Origin: Nitratireductor pacificus pht-3B
Lineage (GTDB): Bacteria; Pseudomonadota; Alphaproteobacteria; Rhizobiales; Rhizobiaceae
Direction of reading: 5' to 3'
Length of the DNA stretch: 64,000 nt
NCBI RefSeq assembly: GCF_000300335.1
Contig: NZ_AMRM01000004.1
Span: forward strand, 124,001-188,000
The notes under the pieces were generated by a model that made no database searches, had not been told where the DNA came from, and saw nothing but the letters and a program-made list of their open reading frames with translations. This document shows positions 9,345 to 19,900 of this stretch, one piece after another. The position numbers and the translations under genes were made by a program. Within the stretch, counting starts at the first letter, position 1; every line of letters starts with the position of its first letter.

Positions 9345-11567
9345 TCAGGCGGCTTTCTTCGCTCCGGCTGCCCGCTCCGGCGCGAAGCGCTGGTAGAAGG
9401 TCTCGCCGCTCTCGGCCATCTCCAGCAGGAGTTTTGGCGCCTTGAACTGCTTGCCGTATTTCTTGGCGAGGCCTCTGGTCATGGCGACGAATTTTTCCGC
9501 GCCCATCCCGTCTATGTAGGACAGGGCGCCGCCCGTATACGGCGCGAAGCCGAAGGCGAGGATCGAGCCGACATCCGCCTCGCGCGGGTCGGTGACGATG
9601 CCTTCCTCCATCACGCGCGCCGCTTCCAGGGCGATGGTCGAGAGCAGGCGCTGCTTCAGTTCCTCGACATCCACCTTCTCGGGCTTCTTCTGCGGATAGA
9701 GATCCTTCAGCCCGGCCCAGAGATGCTTCTTCGCTGGCTTCGCCGGATAGTCGTAAAAACCCTTGCCGTTTTTGCGCCCGAGCCGCCCGTGCTTGTCGAC
9801 CAGCGTGTCGATCAGTTCCACATGGCGCGGCTCGACGGCCTTCGGGCCGAGATCGCGGATCGTCTGCTTCATGATCTTTTGCGCCAGGTCGATGGCCGTC
9901 TCGTCGGTCAGCGCCAGCGGGCCGACCGGCATGCCGGCCATCTTCGCCGCATTCTCGATCATCGGTGCCGGCACGCCCTCGATCAGCATCGAGAAGGCTT
10001 CCTGCATGTAGCGCAGCACGCAGCGGTTGACGTAGAAGCCGCGCGTGTCGTTGACGACGATGGGCGTCTTCTTGATGGCGCGCACATAGTCCATGGCGAC
10101 GGCGAGTGCCTTGTCCTCGGTCTTCCTGCCCATGATGATCTCGACCAGCATCATCTTGTCGACCGGCGAGAAGAAATGGATGCCGATGAAGTTCTTCGGG
10201 CGCTTCGAGTTCTTGGCCAGGCCGGTGATCGGGATGGTCGAGGTGTTGGAGGCGAAGACCGCGGAGGGCTTCAGCACCGCCTCCACCTTCTCCGTCACAT
10301 CCTTCTTGATCGCCGAATCCTCGAACACCGCCTCGATCACGAGGTCGCAGCCCTCGAGAGCGGCGTAGTCGTCGGCCGGCGTGATCAGCGACAGGAGCGC
10401 GTCCTTGTCCTCCGCGCTGGCGCGGCCCTTCTTGATGAGGCCATCCATCAGCCCCGCCGAATGGGCCTTGCCCTTCTCCGCCGCCGGCATGTCGCGATCG
10501 ACCAGCACCACCGGGATGCCGGCCTTGGCCGTCACATAGGCGATGCCCGCGCCCATGAAGCCGGCGCCGACGACGCCGATCTTCCGGAACTTCTTGGCCG
10601 GCACGCCCTCGGGACGGCGCGCGCCCTTGTTGAGCTCCTGCAGAGAGACGAACAGCGAGCGGATCATCATCTTCGCTTCGGTCGTCTGCATGATCTCGGT
10701 GAAGTAGCGCTGCTCGATGGTGAGCGCCGTGTCGAACGGCACCAGCAGGCCCTCATAGACGCATTTCACGATCGCCGTCGCCGCCGGGTAGTTGCCGTAG
10801 GTCTCGCGGCGCAGGATGGCGATCGCCGGCGGGAAGAGATTGGCGCCCGCCGCCGAATAGACCGGGCCGCCCGGCAGCTTGAAACCCTTCTCGTCCCAGG
10901 GCTGCACGGGCTTCAGCCCGTCGAGGATCATCTTCTTCGCGGCGTCGATCAGCTTCTTCGGCGGCACGACGTGATGCACCAGGCCCATCGCCTTCGCCTT
11001 CTGCGGCGAGAGCGTCTGGCCGGTGGTCAGCATCTGCAGCGCTTCCTGCGTGTTGGCGAGCCGCGGCACGCGCTGGGTGCCGCCGGCGCCCGGGAAGATG
11101 CCGACCTTGACCTCGGGCAGCGCCATCTTGACGGAGGGGCTGTCGGCGACGACGCGCCCATGGCAGGCGAGCGAGATCTCGAACGCGCCGCCCATGCAGG
11201 TGCCGTTGATGGCCGAGACCCACGGCTTGCCGCAGGTCTCGAGCTTGCGCCACAGCCAGCTCATGCGACCGGCATTGTCGAACAGCAGCTTGACCGCCTT
11301 CTTGCGGTCCCGGGCCTTCTCCTTCTCGAACAGGCCCAGCATCTTCTGCAGCATGGTCAGGTCCGCGCCGCCGGAGAAGGTCTCCTTGCCGGAGGTGAAG
11401 ACCGCGCCCTTGATGCCGTCGGTCGCCGCCACATGGTCGACGATCGCCTCGATCTCGTCCATCACCGCCTCGGTGAAGACGTTCATCGAGCGGTCGGGCA
11501 TGTCCCAGGTGACGAGCGCGATGCCGTCCTTGTCCACGTCGACGGTGAAGTTCTTGTAGTCGGTCAT
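9345..11567 (-). CDS. Fused enoyl-CoA hydratase/3-hydroxyacyl-CoA dehydrogenase (FadJ/FadB type)
   Basis: 740 residues. The N-terminal crotonase domain (about 1-200) shows the oxyanion-hole segment GKETFSGGADLTML and the catalytic stretch LPEVKVGIFPGAGGTQRVPR. The central NAD-binding Rossmann fold begins KIGVVGAGFMGAGIA (G-x-G-x2-G) near residue 335, followed by GIHFFSPVDKMMLVEII of the 3-hydroxyacyl-CoA dehydrogenase domain. It hydrates trans-2-enoyl-CoA and oxidises the product to 3-ketoacyl-CoA, the substrate of the thiolase encoded 23 bases upstream. Together with that gene it forms the classic multienzyme pair. The basic C terminus PERAAGAKKAA is common in relatives. Confidence 0.95.
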   Translation of the reverse strand: MTDYKNFTVDVDKDGIALVTWDMPDRSMNVFTEAVMDEIEAIVDHVAATDGIKGAVFTSGKETFSGGADLTMLQKMLGLFEKEKARDRKKAVKLLFDNAGRMSWLWRKLETCGKPWVSAINGTCMGGAFEISLACHGRVVADSPSVKMALPEVKVGIFPGAGGTQRVPRLANTQEALQMLTTGQTLSPQKAKAMGLVHHVVPPKKLIDAAKKMILDGLKPVQPWDEKGFKLPGGPVYSAAGANLFPPAIAILRRETYGNYPAATAIVKCVYEGLLVPFDTALTIEQRYFTEIMQTTEAKMMIRSLFVSLQELNKGARRPEGVPAKKFRKIGVVGAGFMGAGIAYVTAKAGIPVVLVDRDMPAAEKGKAHSAGLMDGLIKKGRASAEDKDALLSLITPADDYAALEGCDLVIEAVFEDSAIKKDVTEKVEAVLKPSAVFASNTSTIPITGLAKNSKRPKNFIGIHFFSPVDKMMLVEIIMGRKTEDKALAVAMDYVRAIKKTPIVVNDTRGFYVNRCVLRYMQEAFSMLIEGVPAPMIENAAKMAGMPVGPLALTDETAIDLAQKIMKQTIRDLGPKAVEPRHVELIDTLVDKHGRLGRKNGKGFYDYPAKPAKKHLWAGLKDLYPQKKPEKVDVEELKQRLLSTIALEAARVMEEGIVTDPREADVGSILAFGFAPYTGGALSYIDGMGAEKFVAMTRGLAKKYGKQFKAPKLLLEMAESGETFYQRFAPERAAGAKKAA

Positions 11568-11590
11568 GGTTCAGATCCTCTCCCGGCGGT

Positions 11591-12799
11591 TCAGACGCGT
11601 TCGATGATGGTGGCGGTGCCCATGCCGGCGCCGATGCACAGCGTCACGAGCGCGGTGTTGAGGTCGCGCCGTTCCAGTTCGTCCAGCACCGTGCCGAAGA
11701 TCATCGCGCCGGTGGCACCCAGCGGATGCCCCATGGCTATGGCGCCGCCGTTCGCGTTGATCTTCGAATGGTCGATGTCGAAGGCCTGCATGTAGCGCAG
11801 CACCACCGAGGCGAAGGCCTCGTTGAGCTCGAACAGGTCGATGTCCGACAGCTTCATCTTCGCCTTCTTCAGAAGCTTCTCCGTCACGTCCACCGGTCCC
11901 GTCAGCATGATCGCCGGTTCCGAGCCGATATTGGTGAAGGTGTGGATGCGCGCGCGGGGCTTCAGGTCCATCGACTTGCCGGCCTTGCGCGAGCCGAGCA
12001 GGACGGCCGAAGCGCCGTCGACGATGCCCGACGAATTGCCGGCGTGGTGGACGTGGTTGACGCCTTCCAGCTCCGGATAGCGCTGCACGGCGACCGCGTC
12101 GAACCCGCCCATCTCGCCCGGCATGACGAAGGAGGCGTTGAGGGCGGCGAGAGACTGCATGTCGGTGCCCGGGCGCATATGTTCGTCATGGTCGAGGATG
12201 GTGAGACCGTTCTGGTCCTCGACGGGGATGACCGAGTTCTTGAAGTAGCCCTTGTCCCAGGCATGCTTGGCGCGCTTCTGGCTCTCGACGGCGTAGGCGT
12301 CCACGTCGTCGCGCGAGAAGCCGTATTTGGTGGCGATCAGGTCGGCGGAGACGCCCTGCGGCATGAAATAGGACGGCAGGCCGACCGAGGGGTCCATGAA
12401 CCAGGCACCGCCCGACATGCCCATGCCGACGCGCGACATGGATTCGACGCCGCCGGCGATGACGATCTCGTCCGAGCCGCCGGCGATCTTCGCCGCGCCG
12501 AGATTGATGGCGTCGAGGCCCGAGGCGCAGAAGCGCGAGATCTGCATGCCCGGCGCCTCGTTCCGGTAGCCCGCTTCGAAAGCCGAGGAGCGCGGGATCA
12601 CCGAGCCGGCCTCGCCGACCGGATCGACGCAGCCGAAGATGATGTCGTCGACCTTCGCGGTGTCCAGCCCGTTGCGGTCGCGCAGGGCTTCCAGCACCTT
12701 CGCGCCGAGGCGCACCGCCGGCACTTCGTGCAGCGATCCGTCCTTCTTGCCGCGGCCGCGCGGCGTGCGCACGGCGTCGTAAACATAAGCGTCAGCCAT
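11591..12799 (-). CDS. Acetyl-CoA C-acyltransferase (3-ketoacyl-CoA thiolase, FadA/FadI type)
   Basis: 402 residues. The nucleophilic cysteine lies in SRFCASGLDAINLGAAKI near residue 90. Other active-site motifs are NEAFASVVL, NANGGAIAMGHPLGATGA (His) and CIGAGMG (second Cys). It cleaves 3-ketoacyl-CoA to acetyl-CoA and a shortened acyl-CoA. It lies between the second acyl-CoA dehydrogenase gene (46 bases upstream) and the fused hydratase/dehydrogenase gene (23 bases downstream), all on the minus strand, so the operon encodes a complete cycle. Biosynthetic acetoacetyl-CoA thiolase is less likely because of this context. Confidence 0.94.
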   Translation of the reverse strand: MADAYVYDAVRTPRGRGKKDGSLHEVPAVRLGAKVLEALRDRNGLDTAKVDDIIFGCVDPVGEAGSVIPRSSAFEAGYRNEAPGMQISRFCASGLDAINLGAAKIAGGSDEIVIAGGVESMSRVGMGMSGGAWFMDPSVGLPSYFMPQGVSADLIATKYGFSRDDVDAYAVESQKRAKHAWDKGYFKNSVIPVEDQNGLTILDHDEHMRPGTDMQSLAALNASFVMPGEMGGFDAVAVQRYPELEGVNHVHHAGNSSGIVDGASAVLLGSRKAGKSMDLKPRARIHTFTNIGSEPAIMLTGPVDVTEKLLKKAKMKLSDIDLFELNEAFASVVLRYMQAFDIDHSKINANGGAIAMGHPLGATGAMIFGTVLDELERRDLNTALVTLCIGAGMGTATIIERV

Positions 12800-12845
12800 A
12801 TCGGTCTCCCTGTTTCCCGACCCAACGTCGGGCCGAGCGGTTTGT

Positions 12846-14015
12846 TCAAAGGCTTCTGGCGATCACCAGCTTCATGATCTCGTTGGTGCCGCCATAGATG
12901 CGCTGCACGCGGGCATCGCGATACATACGGGCAATCGGATATTCGTTCATGTAGCCGTAGCCGCCATGCAGCTGCAGGCACTCGTCCACCAGCTTGCATT
13001 GCAGGTCCGTCAGCCAGCACTTGGCCATTGAGGCCGTGACGGTGTCGAGCCCGCCGGCAATGTGACGGGCAACGCAGTCATTATAGAACACGCGGCCGAT
13101 GGTGGCTTCGGTTTTCAGCTCCGCGAGCTTGAACTGCGTGTTCTGGAAGTCGATCACCTTCGCGCCGAACGCCTTGCGCTCCTTCACGTAGTCGATCGTC
13201 ACCGCCAGCGCCCGCTCGATCATGGCGATCGCCTGGGCGGCGATCAGCAACCGCTCCTGCGGCAATTGCTGCATGAGCTGGACGAAGCCCTGGCCTTCCT
13301 CGTGGCCGATGAGGTTCGCCGTCGGCACAAGCACATCGTTGAAGAAGAGCTCCGAGGTGTCGTTCGACTTCAACCCGATCTTGTCGAGGTTGCGCCCGCG
13401 CTCGAAACCCTCGGCATCATCGGTCTCGACGACGATCAGCGACGTGCCCTTGGCGCCCTGCGCGGGATCGGTCTTGGCGACGACAATGACGAGATTGGCG
13501 AGCTGCCCGTTGGTGATGAAGGTCTTCGAGCCGTTCAGCCGGTACTGGTTGCCGTCCTTCTCGGCGCGGGTTTTCACGCCCTGCAGGTCGGATCCCGCGC
13601 CCGGCTCGCTCATGGCGATGGCGCCGATCAGCTCGCCCGTCGCAAGCCTCGGCAGCCAGCGCTTCTTCTGTTCCTCCGAACCGTAATGGAGGATGTAGGG
13701 CGCGACGATGGAGTTGTGCAGTGCGATGCCGAAACCGTCGACGCCGACATGGCTGATCGCCTCGGCGATGGCGCTCTCATGGGCGAAGGTGCCGCCGGCC
13801 CCGCCATACTCTTCCGGCATCGAGGCGCACAGCAGGCCGGCCGCGCCGGCCTTCTCCCAGCTCGCGCGGTCGAACATCTCCGCTTTCTCGAATTCCTCGT
13901 AGCGCGGACCGATCTCCTCTGCGAGGAAGCGGCTCGCCATGTCGTAGAGCATGGCCACGTCGTCGCCCGCCCAGTCGGGGCGGGGAAGACCGAGTATGGA
14001 TTGAGGGTCTGCCAC
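12846..14015 (-). CDS. Acyl-CoA dehydrogenase, medium-type (about 390 aa)
   Basis: 389 residues, the standard length. FAD- and substrate-binding motifs are AIAMSEPGAGSDLQGVKTRA and LNGSKTFITNGQLANLVIVV. The C-terminal LQLHGGYGYMNEYPIARMYR leads to QRIYGGTNEIMKLVI, whose glutamate is the catalytic base position. It performs the first oxidation of beta-oxidation and passes electrons to ETF. It sits directly downstream of a second, longer acyl-CoA dehydrogenase gene, which suggests that the two divide substrate chain lengths or types. Confidence 0.94.
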   Translation of the reverse strand: MADPQSILGLPRPDWAGDDVAMLYDMASRFLAEEIGPRYEEFEKAEMFDRASWEKAGAAGLLCASMPEEYGGAGGTFAHESAIAEAISHVGVDGFGIALHNSIVAPYILHYGSEEQKKRWLPRLATGELIGAIAMSEPGAGSDLQGVKTRAEKDGNQYRLNGSKTFITNGQLANLVIVVAKTDPAQGAKGTSLIVVETDDAEGFERGRNLDKIGLKSNDTSELFFNDVLVPTANLIGHEEGQGFVQLMQQLPQERLLIAAQAIAMIERALAVTIDYVKERKAFGAKVIDFQNTQFKLAELKTEATIGRVFYNDCVARHIAGGLDTVTASMAKCWLTDLQCKLVDECLQLHGGYGYMNEYPIARMYRDARVQRIYGGTNEIMKLVIARSL

Positions 14016-14085
14016 CTGTACGTCTCCTCACCGGCGTCCATGGGAAAGTTTGTTCAAGCTAGAACAGGCCGATCCCTTCCGCCAA

Positions 14086-15882
14086 TCAAAACGCTTCTGC
14101 TGGCAGCGCCATCATCGTGTCGGCGCCGGTGGAAATGCGCGCCAGATGGGCCACGGTCTCCGGCATGATGCGCTCCATGAAATACCGCCCTGTGACGATC
14201 TTCGCCTCGAGGAAGGATGCATCGCCATCGGCGTCTCCGGCAAGCCTGTCCTGCGCCGCCTTGATCATGCGGCCCCACATCAGTCCGAGCGCCACCAGGC
14301 CGAACAGATGCATGTAGTCGTAGGAGGCCGCGCCCGCATTGTCCGGTTTCTGGACCGCATTCTGCATCAGCCACAGCGATGCGGCCTGCAGGTCGTTCAG
14401 TCCCTTCTTCAGCGCCTTGGTATAGGGCGCCATCTGTTCGTCGGCGCGATGCGCCTCGCAGAACTCCGCCACGTCCCTGAAGAAGGCCTGCGCGGCCCGC
14501 CCGCCATTGGCCGGCAGCTTGCGCCCGACGAGATCGAGCGCCTGGATGCCGTTGGCGCCCTCGTAGATCATGGCGATGCGCGCGTCGCGCACGAACTGGC
14601 TCATGCCATGTTCCTCGACATAGCCATGGCCGCCGAACACCTGCTGTGCCATCACCGCATGCTCGAAACCCTTGTCCGTCAGCACGCCCTTGATCACCGG
14701 CGTCATCAGCGCCAGATGGTCCTCGGCCGCCTGCCGCTCGGCCGCGTCCTCGGAGAGATGCGCGATGTCCGACTTGAGCGCCGTCAGCAGGATCAGCGCC
14801 CGGCCTCCCTCGTTGAAGGCGCGCATGCTCATCAGATTGCGGCGGATGTCCGGGTGGACGATGATCGGGTCGGCCTTCTTCTCCGGCGCCTTGGGGCCGG
14901 AGAGGGAGCGGCCCTGCAGCCGTTCGCGGGCATAGTCCACCGCACCCTGATAGGCGGCCTCGCCCATGGCGTGACCCTGCAGGCCGACACCGAGGCGCGC
15001 CTCGTTCATCATCGTGAACATGGCCTTCAGCCCGCCATTCTCCTCGCCGAGCAGATAGCCCGTCGCCTCATCATAGTTCATGACGCAGGTGGCGTTGCCG
15101 TGAATGCCCATCTTCTCCTCGATGGCGCCGCAGGAGACGGCGTTGCTCTCGCCGAGTGCCCCGTCATCGTCGACCGCGACCTTTGGCACGATGAAGAGCG
15201 AGATGCCCTTGACGCCGGCCGGCGCCCCCTCGATGCGTGCCAGAACCAGATGGATGATGTTTTCCGAGAGATCGTGTTCGCCGGCGGAGATGAAGATCTT
15301 CTGGCCGGAGATCTTGTAGCTGCCGTCGCCGTTCGGCACGGCCTTCGAGGTGAGCAGGCCGAGATCGGTGCCGCAATGCGGCTCCGTCAGGTTCATCGTG
15401 CCAGTCCACGCGCCCTCGACCATCTTCGGCAGCCATTTCCGCTTCTGCGCGTCGGTGCCGTGGGCGAGGATCGCGGCGATCGCCCCCTGCGTCAGGCCGG
15501 GATACATCATCAGCGCCATATTGGCCGAGACCAGATATTCGCCGACCGCCGAATGCACGGTGTAGGGCAGGCCCTGGCCGCCAAATTCGGCGGGAACGGC
15601 AAGGCCCATCCAGCCGCCCTCGCAATATTGCCGGTAGGCGTCGTCGAAGCCCTTCGGCGTCGTCACCGAACCATCCGCATGGCGCGTGCAGCCCTGCTGG
15701 TCGCCGACGCGGTTGAGCGGCTGCATGACGTTCTCGGCAAGCTTCGCGCCTTCCGTCAGGATCGCCTCGATGATGTCGGGGGAGGCGTCGGCAAAGCCCG
15801 GCAGATTGTCGTGATTGCCATAGCCGATCACGTCATTCAGCACGAACAGCGTGTCGCGTACGGGTGCCCGATAGCTCGGCAT
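14086..15882 (-). CDS. Long acyl-CoA dehydrogenase, FadE5/DmdC-like
   Basis: 598 residues, longer than classical acyl-CoA dehydrogenases because of the extra C-terminal domain (roughly residues 460-598) seen in the FadE5/DmdC subfamily. Core motifs are MNLTEPHCGTDLGLLTSKAV and GSYKISGQKIFISAGEHDLS; the catalytic-region helix reads ARIAMIYEGANGIQALDLVG. The subfamily includes broad-range acyl-CoA dehydrogenases and methylmercaptopropionyl-CoA dehydrogenase; no other DMSP genes are here, so fatty acyl-CoA is the likelier substrate. It is the first gene of the operon, with the palindromic operator 71-100 bases upstream of its ATG. Confidence 0.92.
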   Translation of the reverse strand: MPSYRAPVRDTLFVLNDVIGYGNHDNLPGFADASPDIIEAILTEGAKLAENVMQPLNRVGDQQGCTRHADGSVTTPKGFDDAYRQYCEGGWMGLAVPAEFGGQGLPYTVHSAVGEYLVSANMALMMYPGLTQGAIAAILAHGTDAQKRKWLPKMVEGAWTGTMNLTEPHCGTDLGLLTSKAVPNGDGSYKISGQKIFISAGEHDLSENIIHLVLARIEGAPAGVKGISLFIVPKVAVDDDGALGESNAVSCGAIEEKMGIHGNATCVMNYDEATGYLLGEENGGLKAMFTMMNEARLGVGLQGHAMGEAAYQGAVDYARERLQGRSLSGPKAPEKKADPIIVHPDIRRNLMSMRAFNEGGRALILLTALKSDIAHLSEDAAERQAAEDHLALMTPVIKGVLTDKGFEHAVMAQQVFGGHGYVEEHGMSQFVRDARIAMIYEGANGIQALDLVGRKLPANGGRAAQAFFRDVAEFCEAHRADEQMAPYTKALKKGLNDLQAASLWLMQNAVQKPDNAGAASYDYMHLFGLVALGLMWGRMIKAAQDRLAGDADGDASFLEAKIVTGRYFMERIMPETVAHLARISTGADTMMALPAEAF

Positions 15883-15952
15883 GAGGATCCTCCAATTCCC
15901 TGATCAGGGGCGCGGCCATCCGGTGCCGCACCGTGTCGAACGGCCTCTAGCA

Positions 15953-15982
15953 AATTTTGACGTTTGCGTAAACGTCAAAATT
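15953..15982. promoter_or_regulatory. Perfect palindromic operator in the beta-oxidation promoter (MerR/LiuR-like site)
   Basis: The arms AATTTTGACGTTT (15953-15965) and AAACGTCAAAATT (15970-15982) are exact reverse complements around a 4-base centre GCGT. Read on the minus strand, a -35-like TTGACG and a -10-like TTGCTA are separated by 19 bases that contain the dyad, the long-spacer layout of MerR-type promoters. It lies between the MerR gene stop (16083) and the acyl-CoA dehydrogenase start (15882). A near copy lies at 39379-39400 before the nitronate monooxygenase gene. Confidence 0.82.
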
Positions 15983-16082
15983 GACGCTGGGCGCGCGAAA
16001 TCGCCGGTCCGGTGATCGCCGGACCGGGTTTCAATCATGTGACGGGAGGAGGCGGCGTAGCGGCGCTGCGTCGACGCGCGCG

Positions 16083-16544
16083 TCAGCCCTCGTTGCCGAC
16101 CGGGCGCAGGGTGTCGAGCTTGGCGGACACGGTTGCCATGAGCTGCTTCAGGTCGGCGATCGCTTCGCCGATGGCCTGCCGCTGCTTCTCGAGGCGCGTC
16201 ATCTGCCGCTGCGACTTCTTCAGCACCAGGCGGAGCTGCTGTTCGTTCGCGCCGCGCGGGTCCTGCAGGTCGAGCACTTCCTTGATGTCGCTCAGGGAGA
16301 AGCCGATCTTGCGTCCGAGCAGGATCTGCTGGAGGCGTCGCTTGTCGTTTGCGGCATAGAGCCGCGTCGTGCCCATGCGGGCCGGCGTCAGCAGGCCCTT
16401 GTCCTCGTAGAAGCGCAGGGCGCGCAGCGTGACGTTGAATTCCCGCGCCATGTCGCCGATGCGCGTGTAGTCTTCGGAGGCATCGGGTAAATCATCTCCC
16501 GCGGCGGCTCGCCGAGCAGCCATAGCAATGTTCATCATGATCAC
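16083..16544 (-). CDS. MerR family regulator of the beta-oxidation operon (LiuR-like)
   Basis: 153 residues. The helix-turn-helix is YTRIGDMAREFNVTLRALRF followed by YEDKGLLTPARMGTTRLYAA, then RLQQILLGRKIGFSLSDIKEVLDL and a long coiled-coil dimerisation helix to about residue 145. No cysteine-rich metal loop is present, so it is not a metal sensor. MerR regulators of this sort (LiuR and relatives) control branched-chain amino acid and fatty acid catabolism in proteobacteria. It lies just upstream of, and codirectional with, the acyl-CoA dehydrogenase operon, with a perfect palindrome between. Start choice among ATGs at 16544, 16535 and 16532 is uncertain. Confidence 0.88.
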   Translation of the reverse strand: MIMMNIAMAARRAAAGDDLPDASEDYTRIGDMAREFNVTLRALRFYEDKGLLTPARMGTTRLYAANDKRRLQQILLGRKIGFSLSDIKEVLDLQDPRGANEQQLRLVLKKSQRQMTRLEKQRQAIGEAIADLKQLMATVSAKLDTLRPVGNEG

Positions 16545-16972
16545 TGTTCCGTATCGGATAGTCCGCCCCGGCTACGGGACCAGGGCAGGACGTTGGGTCC
16601 GGCGGCCGTCAGTCTTGCCCGGCAAGAGGCGGCCCGGTCCGGACGATTCGCTGAAGGTCGGCTTATGAGGCGCACAATGCGGCATTACAAGGGCAAGGCA
16701 GTGAATTGTGAACATTCCATCAACAGGGTTGTCGTGAAATTACGTTCCGCTGCTTAATCATAGATAACCATTATTAACCGCTTGTTTACCATGAACGGTG
16801 AATTGTAAGTCCGTCAGTGCACCGTGCTTTCGCGGAATTCTTCCGGCGACGGGGTTCTGGCAGCGGGCGCCCTTCGGCGTTGCTTTGCCACCCTTCGGCA
16901 GGTGCAGGCCAGGCCCCGCGCTACATGCAATCTCGACGGCCAACCGGAAACGGTGGAGAGGCGGGCGTTCCG
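16545..16972. other. Intergenic region upstream of the PodJ-like gene
   Basis: 428 bases without a convincing gene. The part from 16680 to 16810 is clearly AT-richer than its surroundings and probably holds the promoters of the PodJ-like gene. A CtrA-box-like pair TTAACC (16774-16779) and TTTACC (16785-16790) is spaced 11 bases apart; it differs from TTAA-N7-TTAA by one base. The 5' extension of the long frame (16817-16972) has no family-like residues and is treated as leader. Confidence 0.5.
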
Positions 16973-19900
16973 ATGGAAAACAAGCGTTCTTATCTGGATA
17001 ACATCAATGAAGGTCGACGCCGCCGTCCCGAGCCTGACACCTCGCTGGATGAGATCAGCAAGACGCTCGACCGGCTGGAAAGCCGGCTTGGCCGCGCCAT
17101 CGAGCGGGGCGCGCCGAAATCCGATGAGAACGAGATCACCCGGCGCATCGAGAAGCTCTCGCAATCCGTCTCCCGGCCGCATGAGCGGCCGGACAGTCAG
17201 GCGGGACGCTGGGCGGAGCCAGCCGTCCGCCCCTCGTCCTCGCGCGCCTCGCTCGAGCGCGCCGCCTTCGAGCTGGAGCGCGCGCGGCGCCAGGAGCACG
17301 AAGTCTCGTCGATCGGCGGGATCGCGGCTGAGTTGAAGATCCTCCGCGAAGAGCTGCGCGATGCGATGCGCGCCGGAATGAATGACGAGTTCGAGATGCT
17401 GCGGCGCGAGCTGGCGTCGATCCTCGCGGAGGTGCCCAATTCGGCGCTGAACGGCGAGCTGGTGATGGAGTTCGAGCGCCTGTCCGATGCGATCGCGCAG
17501 CTTGCCGACCGCAGCGACGACAAGAACGTCAAGATGCTGCGGCTCGAGATGGAGGAGCTGAAATCGTCCATCGCTTCGCTGGCGCGGGAGGAAACCCTGC
17601 GCGCGGTCGATCGGCGCTGGGACACGTTCGACACCCGCTGGACCGCTTTCGAGGACCGGCTGTCGAGCGACATGCGCGCCCCCGATCCAGCGCTCGACCT
17701 CCTGCATCAGCGGATCGAGGAGATCGGCCAGGCTGTCAACCGGCTTCCCGAGTCCCTGTCATTGCGCTCGCTGGAGGAGCGGGTGCGCTCGCTCGCATCG
17801 GCGCTCGACCAGCTGGTCAACCGCAAGACCGCCAATCCGGAACTCTACGCGGCGATCGACGAGCGGCTCGACGAGATCTCGCGGGCCATCGTCGCATCCA
17901 CGCCGAAGAGCCCGGTGGCGAACTTCGACCCCCAGCCGTTCGAGCGCATCGAGGCGCGCATCTCGTCGCTCGCCAATCAGGTCGCCGAGGTGCTGGCCGA
18001 TCGTTCCGGCGAGCAGGCGGTCGATCATCTCAGCCAGCAGATGAGCTCCCTGTCGCTGCGGGTCGATGAGATCGCCAACCGCATCGACATCCCGGACCAG
18101 ATGGTCGAGCGTCTGGCGCACCAGATCGCCGGCATTGCGCAGAAGCTGGATACCGTGCCCGCGCCGCAGGCAGCCGATGTCGTGCTGCGCGGCATGGAGG
18201 ACCGTTTCGCGCATCTGTCGCGACTCATCGAGCAGCGGCAGGGCGACGCGCTGGAGCAGGGCCGCAACCTGGTTCACGACCTGGAGCAGCGCCTGCAGGA
18301 GATCACCGCGCGCATCGACCAACGTGCCGATGCGATGCAGGCCGGCGACGGAATCATGGCCACCATCGATGCGCGGTTCAACGAACTGGCCGCGCGCCTC
18401 CAGGCAAGCATTGGCGAGCCGGCGGAAGCCGGCACGCTGCGCGCGCTCGAAATGCGCCTCGACGACATCTCGGGGCGCTTGCAGACGACCGCGCAGCAGG
18501 CATCCTCGATCGATCCGGACGTGCTTCACAATCTGGAAGCACAGGTGCGCAGCCTGTCCGAACACCTGGCCCGGCCGACGGCCGAGGTGCCTGAGTTCGA
18601 GGACATCACGCCGCGTCTGGAGAACATCGAACGCTCGCTGCGCGAGAACCGCACCGCCGTGCTCGACGCCGCCCGCCAGGCCGCCGAGCAGGCGATCGGC
18701 GCGTTTGCCAAAACCGCTTCCGACGCGCCGGACCAGGGCCTGCGCGACGAACTGAAGGCGCTCGAGGTTCTGACCCGCAAATCCGACGAGCGCAACACCA
18801 AGACCTTCGAGGCGATCCACGACACGCTGCTGAAGATCGTCGACCGTCTGGGAACCGTCGAGAGCACCGCGAAGGCCACGTCCGCCCCGCAGATGCGCGC
18901 GGGAAAGATCGCCGTCGAAGCGGCGCCTTCGATCGAGCCGGGCGACGACAGCGGGATGCTGGCGGATGACGGGGCCGACGACGTTCAGCAGAACCGCTCG
19001 CCCGCCGAGGCCGCCGCAGCGGCAGCCCGTGCGGCGCTCGACGAGGACAATGAGGAGGCGCAGGCCAAGGGCGCGAGGACATCGCTGCTGGGCGGTCTGT
19101 CGCGCGCCCTCACCAGCCGCCGCGACCGGCACGTGGTTGCCGACGAGCGCGACGAGCCGGAGGTCGCCCTCAGCACCGAGGCGGTCGAGATCGATGCCGA
19201 GCGCATCAACGAACCGCTCGAGCCGGGCACCGGCGCTCCCGATCTGAACGCCATCATGCGCCGCGTGCGCGACGAGAAGAAGGCGCCCGTCCGCGAGAGC
19301 AACGACGCCGCCAAATCGGACTTCATCGCGGCCGCCCGCCGCGCCGCGCAAGCGGCCGCGGCCGAGGCGGAGATCCTGAAGAAGCGGCAGTCCGATACCG
19401 CGGAGACGGCAGGGCGCTTCGGCATCGGCAAGATTTTCAAGCGTGCGCGGAAGCCGCTGGCACTGACGCTCGGCGCCGGCCTTCTGGTCGTCGGCGGACT
19501 TGAGGCAAGCAAGATCTACCTCGCCGAAACGACCGCCATACCGCCGCAGCAGAGCAGCCAGACCATCGTGTCCGCGCCCAAGCTCGCACAGGTCGTGCCC
19601 GAGGACGTCCCCGCCGCGGCACCGCAGACGAACCGACCCGTGCGGGTGGTGGATAACGATCCGGTGAGCGACGCGGCAGTCGATACGCTGGCGGCAATTC
19701 CCGACGCGCGCGACGAGATCGTCACGGGCGGCATCTCGAAGGACGACGCGCCGCTGGCGCAGACGCTGCCGGGCGCCAGCGATGAACCTGCAGCTTCCGC
19801 GACACCGGAAGCGCTGTCTTCCGAGATCGTGATCGACGATATTCCGCTCGATGCGGGTCCGCTGCCGCTGCGCGAAGCGGCCGCTGCCGGAGAGGTGAAG

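Noticed and set aside
9723-11795. A 690-codon plus-strand frame over the fused hydratase/dehydrogenase gene
   Set aside because: Antisense shadow of a well-recognised enzyme.
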